From NCBI GenBank assembly GCA_034687125.1, contig JAQGBZ010000119.1, positions 108,523 to 172,522 on the forward strand: a stretch of DNA of 64,000 nucleotides, in the 5' to 3' direction. The notes under the pieces were generated by a model. It ran no database searches and was not told the origin of the DNA. It was given only the letters and a program-made list of their open reading frames with translations. Made by a program: the position numbers and the translations under genes. Shown here piece after piece: positions 12,301 through 27,300 of this stretch (the first letter of the stretch is position 1; each line of letters begins with the position of its first letter). The DNA comes from Neelides folsomi (lineage: Eukaryota > Arthropoda > Collembola > Neelipleona > Neelidae).

Positions 12301-15300
12301 AATACAAATGGAATTTATTGCAAAATCAATTCCTTTGGACCGACATTGGCATTGACATTGAGAAGTATTGATTATTGATCAAATGATTTGGCGTGTCAAT
12401 GGCACACACGAACTTATTATTTGCTTAATGTTTTCAGATTTTCGAGGTTCGGGACCGAAGTCCTCTCATCTCATTCCCAGACATCGTCGTGATGGCCAAA
12501 ATCCCCGAAAATTCACCTGTAGGATCGATAGTGACCTCGGTGTCTCCCACAGTTTCCCCAGACAATAAATATCCCGGTGTGTCCCTGAGCCTCGAAGGCG
12601 AGTCAAAGTTCCTCTTTACCGTTTCTCGTGACGGAGTTCTTCGAACTGCGAATGTTCTGGATCGAGAAACGAAATCTTCTCACTGGTTGACCGTTGTGGC
12701 CAGAACGGCCTTTTCTTATGGCCCTGCTTCTGACACGAGTGTGGCCAAGATGGAAGCTTTCATTGAAGTTGAAGGAGAAAACGATTGTGTTCCTCTCTCC
12801 GTATCCCCAATGTACAGGACAGAAGTTGTGGAGAATTCCCCGGTTGGTCTTCTCCTCCTTAAGATAGAAGCCTTTGACTGTGATGATGACAACCAGGGGT
12901 TTACCTTTACCCTACGGGGTTCCAATCCCCATTTCACAATTTCTAGTTCAGGGGAGTTGAGGACTTCGGCCGTTCCATTGGACAGAGAAGAGACCGAAGA
13001 ACATATTCTTGAAGTGCTAATATTTGACACGGGCACTCTACCACTCAATTCAACCACCAAAGTGACAGTGAGTGTGAGAGATGAAAATGACAACCATCCA
13101 CAGTTCCTATTTGGAAGCGGCGTTTACTTAATCCCCGAGTTGGGGCAAGATGTCCAAGGAGATGAACCATTAGATGGAGACAATTTTATTGAAACCGAAG
13201 AGGAAGAATTTGAGGATGGGCTCAAATGGTCCGATTGGCAAGTTCTTCCTGAAGAAATGATGGAAGACGAAGGGAGCGGAGACGGCGATGAGTTTGAAGG
13301 CATTGGGTGGAAAAAGATCTTCAGGATTGTTGGGTTCGACGGAGACGAGGGCCGGAATGGAACCCTCACTTACCGGCTCAAGTACCAAGTGAATTCAAAT
13401 GGGGGTGAAGGGAAGGGCACGGACGTGTTTTCCATCCACCGCGAGACTGGAGAAATCTTCACAAGTGCGACGAGCATTAAGGGAGAAACAATACTCAAAT
13501 TTGTGATTGAAGCCTCGGACGGAGGTTTCCCAATGCCGCTAAAGGCCGAACGAGAGCTTGTTCTGAGAGCCAAGGGAATTCGTCCCCGCCCTGCTCATCA
13601 CCCGCCCGTCCTCCTCACAACTCAGGATGCCGTCTCATTGACCACTAAGGAAAATCCGGGATACACCGTCGAGACGATCGATGCCTTTGACTCGGATGGT
13701 GATCAAATTTGGTACGAAATCGTGTCAGGGGATCCGCAGAGGAATTTCTTCATGAACCCCGACTCTCAGAATCTCCTACTTGCAAAAAGAATCTCTTCAA
13801 GACAAGAATTCACACTTAATATTAGTCTTAGTGATGGACATTCCATCGTTTATACCAAAGTAAGTATTTTATTACATTTACAATTTTAATTACAATAATT
13901 AATACCGCTACATATTCATTCATATTCATAACTTTTTCATATTTGTTAACTTATTTATTTAGTAATATTACGTAGATATGAATTTATATTTTTTATGAAT
14001 TAAACATATGTTTGTTTAATTTTTTGAATTTAGATTCTATGGTACCATGTTTGTATGTATTGATATTTTTTGAATATACTCGTAGAGTAGTTGTATAGTT
14101 ATTTTGGCAAATATGTTCAAAGGAATGAACTTATGTTTGAAGAGCATTTATTCCCATAAGCTCCGCGTATCTTTGAACCCCGATCCAGTAAATAATGTAT
14201 TCTGGGTGTATTTACACATGATGCATGGTCTCAGGGCGTTCGAATGCAATTTGAAATTGTGGGTTTGAGAACTCTCATTGGCGTTGTTCAACTCCCCCAT
14301 ACGATTTCCTATACATCATCAGACCATTTGAATTCCTCGTCTTTTTTCCTTCGAGTGTAATTGACCGTGTGTAGCCATTCCAAATTCCCCTTGTATTTTC
14401 TCTCTCTTGGAAAGTTTTGAAAGGTTTTTTTCCTAATGGACTCATTTTATGACCCTCTTATTTTATCCTTGCTTATTACTGATAAACCCAATGACTACAC
14501 ATGGTCCCTTACGCATTTATGTATAAAAAGCTGATTCAATCCAACCAGTCATTTGAGAAGACCCGATTTATGGTCGGAAATGAAATGGAATATTTGTTTA
14601 CATGCTTTTTTATAACATACAGTTAAAATAACTAAATATATCACTAGTATATGGTATCGAGTAATATATCCTTCTCAATAGGTGTTGGTGTATATTAAAT
14701 AAAGTTACTGGTTACATATCATACGCTTAAGGTCTCGAAGAGGAAATTAACGAGTTATTAGGAACTTCCGATCTGGAGTTTGAGGAAGAAAAAACTGAGC
14801 GGGATTCTTAACTTTCTCAAAAGAGGAGGAGGAAGGGGAAATAAATTCCCCTTTTGACAGTTAATTACTTTTGAATGGTCCATCGCACATTGAATTTAGT
14901 GCGATAGGAGATTCTTTTCCCCGACTATCAAAATCCTCACTACTTTCTCACACATATACACATTGACCTCAATTTCCGGTTCCGAGTTTGATATCTCTGG
15001 AGAACAGAAGGGGGATCTTGGTTGTGCTAAATCATTCAAACCGTCTCAAAACTTTCTCATATTCATTCATTCCAAGGCTTAATTTTCACTTTGCCCTCCC
15101 GTTTCATTCAATTAAGGGAAATAAAGGAAAATTAATTGGGCGGCGGAACAGTCATTTAGAGCCCTTATGTAGATGTCATCATTACTCTTTTTCCCACTTT
15201 AAATATTTACTGCTCTTCTCCCAAACTCAAATATATAAATGTACCAAATATATATAAACATACATTTGTGTATAGAAAACTATATATATATATAAGTATC

Positions 15301-18300
15301 TTATGTTTGGTATAATACTTACAAATGGTTTCTAGGAATTTTCTTCAAGTTTTCATTTTCTTGGTTCAAAATAGTCGGAGAGACCAAAAGTTTCACAAAT
15401 ATATTTATTTAAGCCTTCCACCTTTCCGTGTGAGTTGAAGAGTCTTATGATTTCATTAAAACTACTTAATCATAATGTGGAAAATGTTCGTGTGTGTGTT
15501 TGTATGGAAAATGGAGATCCTTTTTGGTCTCCATGTTCCAACCCAGGCATTTCCCGCACACGTCTCGGAGTTTAATGCTTATGTATATAAGTAAGTAAAG
15601 TATAATAAAGATAAGGATGAGGACATTAAATGGCATATGAAGATAGTTGGCGGAGATTAACAGCGGGTTTCTCAAACTAACTATATTATATGATAATAAT
15701 ATTATACCAGATACAATCAATGGCTCAAGGGCATAAAATTTTGAATTCCTTCATTTGAGTTCATTTTATGAATTTGTGAAGTCATTTCCTCCTGTATGAC
15801 TCAAAACATGATATTTGCATTACATTCACAAGGATAAATCAAGATTGGGGGGATTTCCATTAAGAGCCGGAGTTGTAAATATCATAAAGGTGGATTGTTC
15901 CCAACGAGGAGACTCTTCGCATTCATGGTGGGAATCCACAATGATCTTATTGTGTAGTATTTATTCATTCAATTCGGTCATGGTAGGACTATATTGTAGA
16001 CAATTAATTGGTGGAATATAATAATATACTGATATAGGTATATATTCGTAATCGACAGGGCAATGGTTTAGATATAACCAGTTTCCATTTATGAGGTTTG
16101 TAATTTATTCCATGATGATTGTTTTCCAGGTCCTTGTTCGAGTGATCGAGAGCGAAGAGATTTCTTCCTTGATGTGGGAAGAGGAAAATTACACGGCCGA
16201 GATTCCGGAGCTTTCCCCTCACTCCGACCCAAACCATCTCGTTAGTCGAGTGGGAATCAAGGCGGATAATTGGACCTCGGGAGGAGGGCCGATCCTTTAC
16301 GGCTTCCACAATGCTCAAGACACTCGGTCCCTCAAACTCTTCACCATCGACTCGGTGTCTGGGGAGGTCCGTGTGGGCAAATCCGGGCTTATTGACCGAG
16401 AAACAATCTCAACCCACATCCTGACCATTAAAGCCAAAACGCTCTCTCTCACTGATTCCCAGAGCTTCGTCCGGTTAACCGTCAACGTTCTCGACAGCAA
16501 CGACCACGCACCAATGTTCCTATCGGGAGTCGACGGGGGTTCGCCGCGAATTGAGCTTAGGATACCTGAAACAATCGCTGTAGGAACTCGCATTGCCCAG
16601 GTCAAATATCCATAATATCATTTTTAAATAAAATCTCCTTCTATGACATTTACTTAATTTATGCAAAATGAATAGATCATGTTGAGCCAAGGAGAAACTT
16701 TTGTACCTAGAATAGATGGAAAGAAGGAACTTTGTCGAAAATATCTATTTTATGGATTGAAAAACAGATTTGAATGGAATGGAATGGAAATCAGCGTATG
16801 GGAAATTGAATTGATAGATCTCCATTTATGCATATTTTCAATTTCACACTTCATCTTAAAGATGTTGGATGGGAATGATGGGGATTTTACATCAACAGAA
16901 TTTTGTAAGATTATTTCCCGGACTTATGTTTCTATCTAAAGGAGTTTGAGTAATGGGGAGATTGGAGAATTCATGATCTTCATAATTGGTACATGGATGG
17001 AAGAAGGATGAAGAATCGGCCCTGAGACCCGCACTTACTTGCTCATTGGCTCGAAGTTGAAAGGTGATTATGAGGATGTATGATTCATTCCTGGATTCCC
17101 AACATCCAGAGAAATGGAGTGAGACAGGAGAAAATGGGCTGAGGGCTGAGAGAGTCGGAAGGAGTGAGGCTCTTCATCTTGTCCGTTCCGGAGCGTAAAC
17201 CTTCTCTCTTTTATATCATTGGAAGTCCGAGGAATGCTGAGAACACTTCGGGAAATTGATCATATAATAATACATAATATGGGAGGAGGGGCGGCCTCAA
17301 TTCTTCCACCCGCCGCTATTATATTATTCAGGAAGATTATAAGCGGCGGGGCTTGGAGAACTTTCTAAGAAAGGCTTGGATCTATTATGTATGATCCTAT
17401 ATATGAGTATGATCCCACTCTACTATACTGGACTAAACATATCTACTATACTTAAATAAAGTAGATATGTATGTGGAATCGGATGGTCCAGAGGGAGAGT
17501 AGGTGAGGCATGGAGAGAAAATGGAGATCCGTCACTCCGTTCATGGAATGGAGAAGGAGTGTATAAATACAAATCCAATCGAGTCATTCGGCGATTTGGC
17601 TCCCGAAAGAGTAATTCCTTTCCTCTTCGCCACCAGTACGAGAAAGATACAAGGGAGAGATTCGAAAGGAAGATCTCATCCCTTAGGAAATGTTATTCAA
17701 TTTTTACTTTCACCATCCAATCCATTTCCATTTATATTGCCTTTGTAAACAAAACATTCTTTGGCTCTCACATGATTTAAATAAGGAAATGGGGTTTTTA
17801 TTCATTAAATATAATCCAATCGCTAAAGAGGTTCCTTCATTGGTCTTTATTAGCCAATCCATTCATTAAAATAACTTTCAATGGTAGATCTTAAAAAAAT
17901 TAAATGAAATTCATTGTTAAATGTTCAAATATTTCAGATCGAAGCATTTGACATGGACTCGGGAGAAAATGGGCGACTTTCTTATTCAATCACATTTGGT
18001 AACATCGGAAATGCATTTGGAATTGAGAAGGAGACCGGCGGGGTTTATCTCAACCGTCCTTTGAATCTTCCATTTGGCGAAACGAGCATGGAATATCAGC
18101 TCACAGTCAAGGCCTCGGACCACGGCCGTCCAACGTCCCTTACAGCATCCGCGAGTGTAAATGTGATAGTGAGTCTTGCATCGGAGGAAGATTCACTTGG
18201 GATGCGATGTCTCTCCGAAGACGAACCCCACGTTGGGATGAAATCCGGAAGGGAGATGAGGGTCCGAATGAAGGAAAATTCTTCACCGGGGACTTATGTG

Positions 18301-21300
18301 ACAATGGTACGGGTGGTGAACTCAGCAAGTGTGAGCTTTGAGATTGAAGAGAACCGCGGGAACGTGTTCTGGATTGATCCTGCCACTGGAGTCATTTTAG
18401 TCGGGAGGAGCCGCGGGGCTTTGGACCGGGAAAAGAAGCCAATTCATGAGTTGACCGTGAGGGCAACTAATTCGGTGAGTCAGCCATTAACCAACAACTG
18501 CCCCCATATACTCCCATTGTGCATCCGAGCTCCATTTCCTCCCCTTCCCATCCATTACTCATTGGGAAGATGAATTAAGACAGGGAGGGGTCCGTGGGAT
18601 GCAGAAAATCAAATGGTTGTTTTACCCAAAGACCCCTTAGGTCTCTACATACGTATTGCTTAGAATTTTGACTGAGATTTTCCAGGTGGTATTTTGAGAT
18701 GTCAACATGGTGATTCCTCCATGTCTTAAACCCCATTTTGAAATTTATGGCTCAATTTGATATCCCAAATTGGATGATCCAAATAGTCAGGATCAGGGAA
18801 GACGTGGAAGAATGGATCTTCACTTTAAGGATATAAAAAAACTAAGAATGTAAACTTTCCCTCTTTTCACATCGCTCAAATCCGATTCACTTTCTCATTC
18901 TACTGACTCTGTATAAAAAAGTGCATCGAATTGTGGGCCGAAGTCAATGGGTTTTTATGGTGAGAATAACTCTTTGAAGACCAATTGAGACCTGGCATGA
19001 GGACTTAATCCTCAACTTTCCACTTCATCACATTCACACACTCAATGCGGAACATTTTAAAAGAAATCTCATTGACCCATAATTCCGACAAATTTCCCCT
19101 CGTTCGTAGAAATAAAGCTTTTAACAGTCAAATTCACACCTTTATCAGGGAAAGCAATTTATGGACTAATGGTGGTGCAGAGATGTGGAGTAATAATGTT
19201 CTATCAAAAGGAACAACTTTCGCTTTTTTTCTCTCTCCCATTTACTTTCCTTAAGAAATGAGATCGAATTTGGAGTTTTTGCAAACGACCATAATCGCCC
19301 CAAATCTTTAAATCTTCCCCTACCCAGAATCCATAGGATATGTGAATTTGTTAGTAATAATTTTTAATTCAATACAACAGCGCGGGCTGTACGGGATTTG
19401 CCGAGTGAAGGTTGAGCTTGAGGATGAGAACGATCACGCTCCTTATTTTACCACTTTGTACTACGAGGGTCAAATCAGTGAAGATGCCCCTCTTGGGACT
19501 CTCGTAATGAAGAGGGAGAAGAACAAAAATGAGCTGAGCCAACCCTTGGTCCTTTCCTCGACCGATGGGGACATTGGGACCAATGCCTTGGTAACATATT
19601 CCATCATCGAGGCCAACGAGATGAAAACGGTTTTTCACATCGACCCTTCCACAGGAGCTCTGCTCCTCGTCACTTCCCTCGACTATGAAAAACGGAAGAG
19701 CTATGTGTTACATGTAAGGGCCGTGGACGGGGGCGGTCTCTCGAGTCAAAATGTAGCTGTGGTGAATGTGAGCGTCCTCAATGTGAACGACAAGGCCCCG
19801 GTGGCCCAAAATAGCCGAGTTGACCTTTTGACCCCTACTGCTAAGGGATTCCTAGTTCATAAAGTTGAAGTCGTTGACGCGGACGGGGACGAGCTCGAGT
19901 TTAAAATCACTCGCGGAAACGTCCCCGGATTTTTTTCCATCGACCAGAAGTCAGGCGAAGTGCGAATGGCCAAAACTGAAGGCTTCACCACCGGGAAACA
20001 CGTCGTGGAAGTGACGGTGAGTGATGGACGATTTTCGGCCGTTGCGACTGTCAACATCCACGTGAAGGGATTGGAAGGAAATAGGAAGTTCGGTTTTCGG
20101 AATTCAACTTTCTTAACTGCCGCCGCAGAAAATTCCACCAAGGTTGTGAATCTCTTGGCGCTTTCAGTCTTTGGAGCTCACATGAATGAGAATTTGAAAT
20201 TTCGGATCCTGAGCCCCACGCACTACTTTGGGATCAAGCGAACTTCCGGGGTCCTTTTCACCACTGGGAGGAAATTAGACAGAGAAGAAGAACCCAAACA
20301 CACGCTCCTGGTGGAGGTAAAATTAATAAACAGGAAAAGGTAAAGAAATAAATAATTCCCATTAATGGATGGATTGATGTAGGCCAAAGGGGATGAACCT
20401 TCGAGGATCGCCAGGTGCTTTGTGGAAATCACTGTAACTGACATCAACGACAATTGCCCAGGTGAGGTTCTAAATTCAATTTCCTTCCAAGTGGTTCTTT
20501 AAGAGACCATTTGAGAGCATATAACATATACCTAATGTTTTATTTTTCTTCATAGTGTATATCAATCTTCCGTACGTGGCTGTGGTGTCCGTCGACGCGA
20601 AGCCGGGTGACTTTGTCATTCAAGTGAGCCCATGAGGACTTTTCTCGCTAATGATCCCCATCCTCGAGAGAGTGCTCCAGAGTTTGATCTATTTTAACTC
20701 TTGATCTCTCCCCATTTGAAACCATGGCTCATATTTTATTTCCTATCATCCGAGAAGTGTTTTGAGCCTCGAAGTTGAATTACCCTTTCCCTTATTACTC
20801 TTGGTTTTAAGTATGAAAAATTCTTGTAAGAAATCCCTCCACACCCTTTTCCCTTTTTCTTATATAGCCAAATAAGTGCACGTCAGGTTCCGAAAATAAG
20901 CCAAGAGACTCATTTGGAAAAGCACTCCCTACATCATTTCACACTCTCGGTTCCTTCCGCACTCCTCACAAAATGATATCTGAAACAGGTGAAGGCTTTT
21001 GATGCCGACGAGAGGGAAAACGCCATCATTCGCTATGAACTTGTTCGGAGCCCTTATGGAGATATTTACGAATTGGACAAAAAGACTGGAGAGATTCGGA
21101 TGAGAAGGAAACCGGACGGAGTTGGACATCATGAAATCACAATCAAGGCCTATGATGGAGGTAAATAATTCTTTCTTTTTACGCTCATAATGGGAAATGT
21201 TGGTAGCCAAGGATTTCTCTCATTAGTCTCATCACTTTGAAAGGGGGATTGAGATGAGTGGAAACTATTGGATTTCCCTTTCGGGTGAAGAAGAAAATGA

Positions 21301-24300
21301 AGGCCAATGACGCTATGCGGCTCAAATCCCCTCATTTCCCTCTTTTATGTATAAAGGAACGGCGGGCCGAATTGTTGAGAGTTGGGGGGATTGAAACATG
21401 TAAGAAGTTTGTCTGCCAAGTTGAGAAGGATCCCATTATTAACTTGGGTGATGTAGTCGGAAGTATATAAGAGATCCTTCCAATCGGCATCTTTTCCCCT
21501 TCCTCAACTTTTGTCAACATTGGGCCTTTTTTGGCAGAGATTCCTCTCTCAATGCAATTTGAATGAGATACACAAGGGAGAGAAAGAGGCCAATTTGCTC
21601 ACGTTTCCCTGGACGAATAAAAAGCATTAAACAAGGGGAGTTTTAATACTACAGGGTTTTGATACAGAGTTTTGATATACCAATTGATATACTCAATCAG
21701 TATGGCATGATTTTTATACCAGAGGTTTGGTGGTAAAATATGAAGTCGTTTAAGTCTCTCCCTCACGGACCAAAATGTCCTGGGACGTAATGAGAAAAAA
21801 GGCTGACTCAATCTGGGAAATTGTTTATCAGGTGTTCCAACATGCACGACGACGGCTCCTGTTCAAATCAAAATTGTGACTCATGACCAACCCGTGTTTG
21901 AGCAGCAATGGTATGAAACTTGGATTCCTGAAGATGCGGCTGTTCAATCCACGGCCCTCGCTTTGGTCGCCCACGCCAAGAATCCCATCCTGTACTCAAT
22001 TGAAGCAGGAAATGATTTTGATGAGTTTGGGATTGACTACCAGACAGGTTCGAGAATCCTTTCATTTGACTTTAATTCTTATATTATTTATGTTATATTC
22101 GAGTATCTTACATCTTCCAAATGGTTTCATGTTTTATATTCCTTTTGTTGATTTGAAATTTGGATTGGCAATGTTTATTAAATCTTCAATAAATATATAA
22201 AGTCACAAATTGATAAATGTACTAAGGGTAATATTTTTTAGCTTTGCTTGACAAAAAACTAAGAAAATGGTTTTAGCTTTTTAAGTTGAATTTGGTTCGG
22301 AATAAAGATTTAATTCAAAATTGAGTCTCATCTCTTGAGACCGTAATGAGCTGACCGCTAACTGTATTGATCGTTCGAATCGTCTGAGCTTCACCCGATC
22401 GCATGTGGAATGGGGGGAGTAAGACCAGTTTAATGGAATAATATATTTTATACTCAATGTCAAACATTTGCTCGTAAGTCTCCCATTACTCCCTCCCCTC
22501 CAGCCACCTCCATTCCAGACCTGTCACAATGACAAATTTCTCCTTCTCGGAAAAGATCCGATAATACATACCTGAGCTCTCCACTCCGGGCAAGAAGTCT
22601 TAAGAAACTTCAGCTTTTCACCAAACATTCCCCCGCTTTCCTCCTCACATGGATCCCTTTCACCTCTTTGCCTTTCCCAATTAATTATTCAAACTCCTAT
22701 TGCATGAAATAAAATAATTCTCCATGTTGTGGTGGAGAACCAAAGTGTCCTTTACAACTTTTCCCAATCCCCTTTTCATTCACATACATTAAATAGTTTC
22801 CGCTAATTGTTTGATTTCTCATATATGAGATATTTTATATTACATGATATGTAAAGTATACAGGTATTGTGTTATACACTTGTAAGTATATGAAAATATT
22901 TATATTTGCATTCCTTGCATGGAATTATAATTACGAATTAGATTTAATAGTAGTTTTAATTTGTAAATGTTATTGGAGCGGTTTATTTTAAATAATCCAA
23001 ATAATGTTATCTATAGTAATTCTCTCATCTGTACTAATTGATCTTTTTTCTCTCTTTCTGCTTTCTCTCACATCTCTACTAACTCTTTCGTCTCTTCTTC
23101 AGACATGGGCCTTAACCGAATATGTAAGACATCAAGATCAATTTTCTTTTTTTTCTTCTCTGGAAAAGTGTGGAATGTGAAGTTTACGTTTTGAATTCTC
23201 GTGGATCATTTGAGATAAATTACCCTTGATTTTCATTTCCAAGTTGAAGTTATTCTGTATACTCTGGTATTATATGTTTGTTTGAGTGTAAGGAGAAGTT
23301 TATGGATAGGAAGAAATCAATGAAATCTAATAGTTTCATTGAACACATGGAGACGAGGGAAATGTCCGATTCTCAATCCGGGTGGTGATCGGACCAGATG
23401 ACGACGATGATCTTGAAATTGATTCAAAGTGTGGAATTTCTCCCAACTCCATTTTCCTCCTTCTCTCTTACAAGAATGGATCGTGGAGTTGATGTGATAT
23501 TTATCCCCCTTGTGTTCTTTAAAGGGGGATTTGAATGCCCTCGAACTTGTCACTTCTTCCCCCCCCCCCCCTTCCCCATTCAAAGCCTTCAATGAAGGGC
23601 CATTCTTTCCTTTGTTTACACGAAAAACTCAAATCCACTCTTTATGTAACTTGAAATATTGAGCTTGGAGAGATTTGTAAAGCGAACCAGGAAAGAGTTT
23701 GTTCACAGCGTGTTCCATGTTAGCAATAGGAAATATGTATAGGAAACGGAGTCTTTACATGATCAGTTTTCTTTCAACCATCTTGTGTTTAATACTACGG
23801 GGATAAATGGGGCTTTGAACCTTACACATGTTGACTACAAAGAGAAAGAAGGGAATTAGAAATTAAGGAAGTTTCAATTTAATCCTATCATGGTTGTAAT
23901 CTCTAGGTGTTCTCTTTGTCAACTCTCCGCTTGACTTTGAGGCTCAGAGTCGCCATCGACTAACTCTAAGAGCAACGGACCTCGTGAGTTCCTCATGGTC
24001 TTCGACCATTGTCAACGTCCGGATTCGGGACTCAAACGACAACAAGCCGTTTTTCGAAAAGGATTCCTACACCTTGAGTCTACCTGAGGGATATATGCCG
24101 CCTGGAGGTTTGGTGACAGTGATCAAAGCCCACGACAACGATACAGGAATTAACGCCATGCTCACTTATGAACTCGTTCCTGATGAAAGTCTTGAAAGAG
24201 AAGGAGCCAGGAAATCCCGTCCTGAGCGAAATTTGCTCCTCGACATTGAGAACGAAGTTGAGCCGGAGTTGATGCTTAGCGAAGATGCCACAAGCAATAA

Positions 24301-27300
24301 TCGAACAAGACTAAGTGCCTTGAAGATGTTCATGGTCAAACCCAATGATGGGTCGATTGTTCTCAAACAGACTTTGGACTACGAGCGAGCCCATGAGCTC
24401 CGTTTCTCAATTATTGTGAGAGATTCTGGGATTCCGCCGTTGAGCTCAACTGCCCGTGTCATCGTAAAAGGTGAGTTGGACCTTATTGGACTATGGGTAT
24501 ATATAACCTAGGTGAAGGAAGAAGATAATTAAGAGATTGGACCATGGGAGGAAAGGAGTTCACAATTTCATATGGTTCCCCTTGGGCCATATTCTCCTCC
24601 GTGGGCCATTGAGCAGGGAGGGAAGTGGTTCTTCAGGGGCTTGTAAACATCTCGAGGCGGGTGGGCGGAATGGGAATGGAGAGATAGAGGCGGGAGCCAC
24701 ATGCTGTTTGAGATAGGACTAACAGCCGTAATATTCCTCCGATACTGGGCATGGGGAAATGGGGAAATAAAGATGCGGAGGGAATTGAGAATCTCTGGCT
24801 CACAGCTGGAATCAAATGAATTTGCATATACCCATTTAGAATTTGGCTATTCTGAACAAGTTGGGTCGCCTTGGCCAACATTAAAAGGGGAGAGAATTTC
24901 CGGTTGGCAGGTGAAATTTGAGGTTTTTCTTTCTCCTAAGACACCCAAAATGATTGAAATAACATATTTATTCTTTTTAGTGGTGGATGTGAATGACAAT
25001 GCTCCGCATTTTGAACGAACTGTCTACTACGCCCGGATCTCTGAAGTTGTGGCGAGAGGTCATTTTGTCGCAAAAGTAACGGCCTATGATCCAGACGTAA
25101 TGGACTCACTGCGGTACGCCATTGTGGGACATTACCATCACAGAGCTGCGTTCGAGATGGATGAAAATTCAGGTTCGTTTTGGGGCGTATGGAAGAGAGA
25201 AAAGTTTATTTCATTGATGTGATTGTTCGAGTTTTGATTCATGGGCCCTTCTTCATTTCCACATTCCCATTCCACATTGGGGGGAGGTTCCACTTGAGGA
25301 AAATATATGACACTGCCCAAGAGTCTTTAACTACGATTTTATCTCCTTAGGATTTCTTCTTATCCACTTTCACCCATTTTTTTAAAAAAAGAAGAGGAAA
25401 AAACGTGTTCCTACAATTCATATTTCCTTGAGGTTTTCTCTCCATGAGAAATTCCAATCTTTTCCAAAAAGAAAGTTCAAAGTTTTTCCAATTTATTCCC
25501 TGAATATCCAACAGTTGTACGCACCCACTAAATTATCTTATTGTATGGAAATATATGAAATGGATCAATGAGTTGATTGTTAAAGACCTTTTGATGTAAA
25601 CCTTCTGCACTGCCACTTTTATACATTTTTTTACAAATTCCTTTCCTTTTCAAATTGTTTCTTTGAGGAACATTTTTGAACTACTCTTGTGAATTCTTTA
25701 GGGATTGTCATCTTGTCCCAGCCGAAAGTTCTCATGAGCGAATTGAGTTTTACGCTCAATATAAGTGTTACTGACGGAGTGTTCACTTCCTTCGCACGAC
25801 TCCACGTAAGTTTCATTTTATAAATTTTTTTAATATATTTTTTCATTAAGGGCAAAGGAATGTTTTTCCAATTGCCAAGTTACGACCTTTGATCATTTAC
25901 GTACTTTATGTGGTTCGATTCGTAATAAAGTTGAAGCATTTGTAGGGTGAATTTAGTTATTTAGTAATCTGTATTTATTTGTGAAGTTTATTTGAGGACA
26001 TCTTAAATCCATTTTGTTAAAGTGGCCTATTCATCTCTTACAATTCTTTTATTGATTTTCCCTTGAGCTTGAGTTCAAGTGAATGAGTCGGACAGGAAGT
26101 TTTGATCTCTCTAAGTTGAGATCCAAGTGGGAGACTCAAAGACTCAAAGTGATAGATTCTTTTCCAAATGGTCTTTTACTTCCCCTCACATTTTGAGACT
26201 TTTCCCAGATCGATGTAGAACCAAAAAATCATCACCCGCCGGCTTTCCCCCTTCAAATATACGAAGTTGGATGTTCGGAGAATTCCCCGGATGGGACGAT
26301 CATAGCGACCCTCACCGCCTTCGACCCTGACCGATCCATCTTCGGGAAGGTGAAATATTTAATTGCCGACACGGACGAGCCAGGATTGTTCCTCATTGAT
26401 GAAGCGAGCGGAGAAGTTCGACTTTCCTCCACACCTGAAGTTTCCCTTGATCGGGAATACAAAGGATCTCACACGATCGAGATTGTGGCCCAAGACGGAG
26501 GCGGATGGCTTGGATACACAAAATTAGTTGTCAAGGTCCGATTTAACAAATTTTGTTTTTAGTTTAATAGTCAATGAGCGAATACAATATAATATTAGTA
26601 CCTATTATTTATAAGTATTGTTTTAATTAGGTTGCGGATGTGAATGAATACAGTCCAGTTTTTCCAGTTTCTGAATATAGAGTTACGATCCCCTCAGAAC
26701 GTTTGCGGTCAAAGAAGCCAATTCTCCAGGTTGGAATCTCATCAATCATTTCATTTTGTAACATTCCGCTGGCGACTTTTCCCCCATTTTTCCTTCGGAA
26801 TGTAATTTTTCCTATCTCCCCTCCTCAGGTTGTGGCAGTTGACGCAGATACGGAGTTTGGTATCCGTTATTCCATCCTCGATCTGCCGCCGGAGAAAAGT
26901 TGGAACTGGACGACGGGAGTAAAACGCGACGCTGCTTATTTTGACATTCATGGAGAAACGGGCGAACTTGGGTTTAAAATGACTGATGATGAGATTCGGG
27001 CGATTGGAGGGACCAGGAAGGATTTCCAATTTTGGGTCAAGGCAATGGACGATGGCGGACTTCACTCCCATGTTCCTGTGACAGTGGCGGTTTTGTCGGC
27101 CGGCGAACCCACACCAGAAATCCAACCACAAAACTCTACGTTCTTTGTTAAGGAGGATGCTCCGGTGGGATCAATGGTGACCACATTCCGGGTTACGAAT
27201 ATTGAATCTCCAAAGTTCCGGCTTCTCAGTTCAAACGAGTTCTTTGAAGTGGATGTGGAAGGGAATCTCATCGTTAATGCCCGACTTGACCAAGAGCAAG

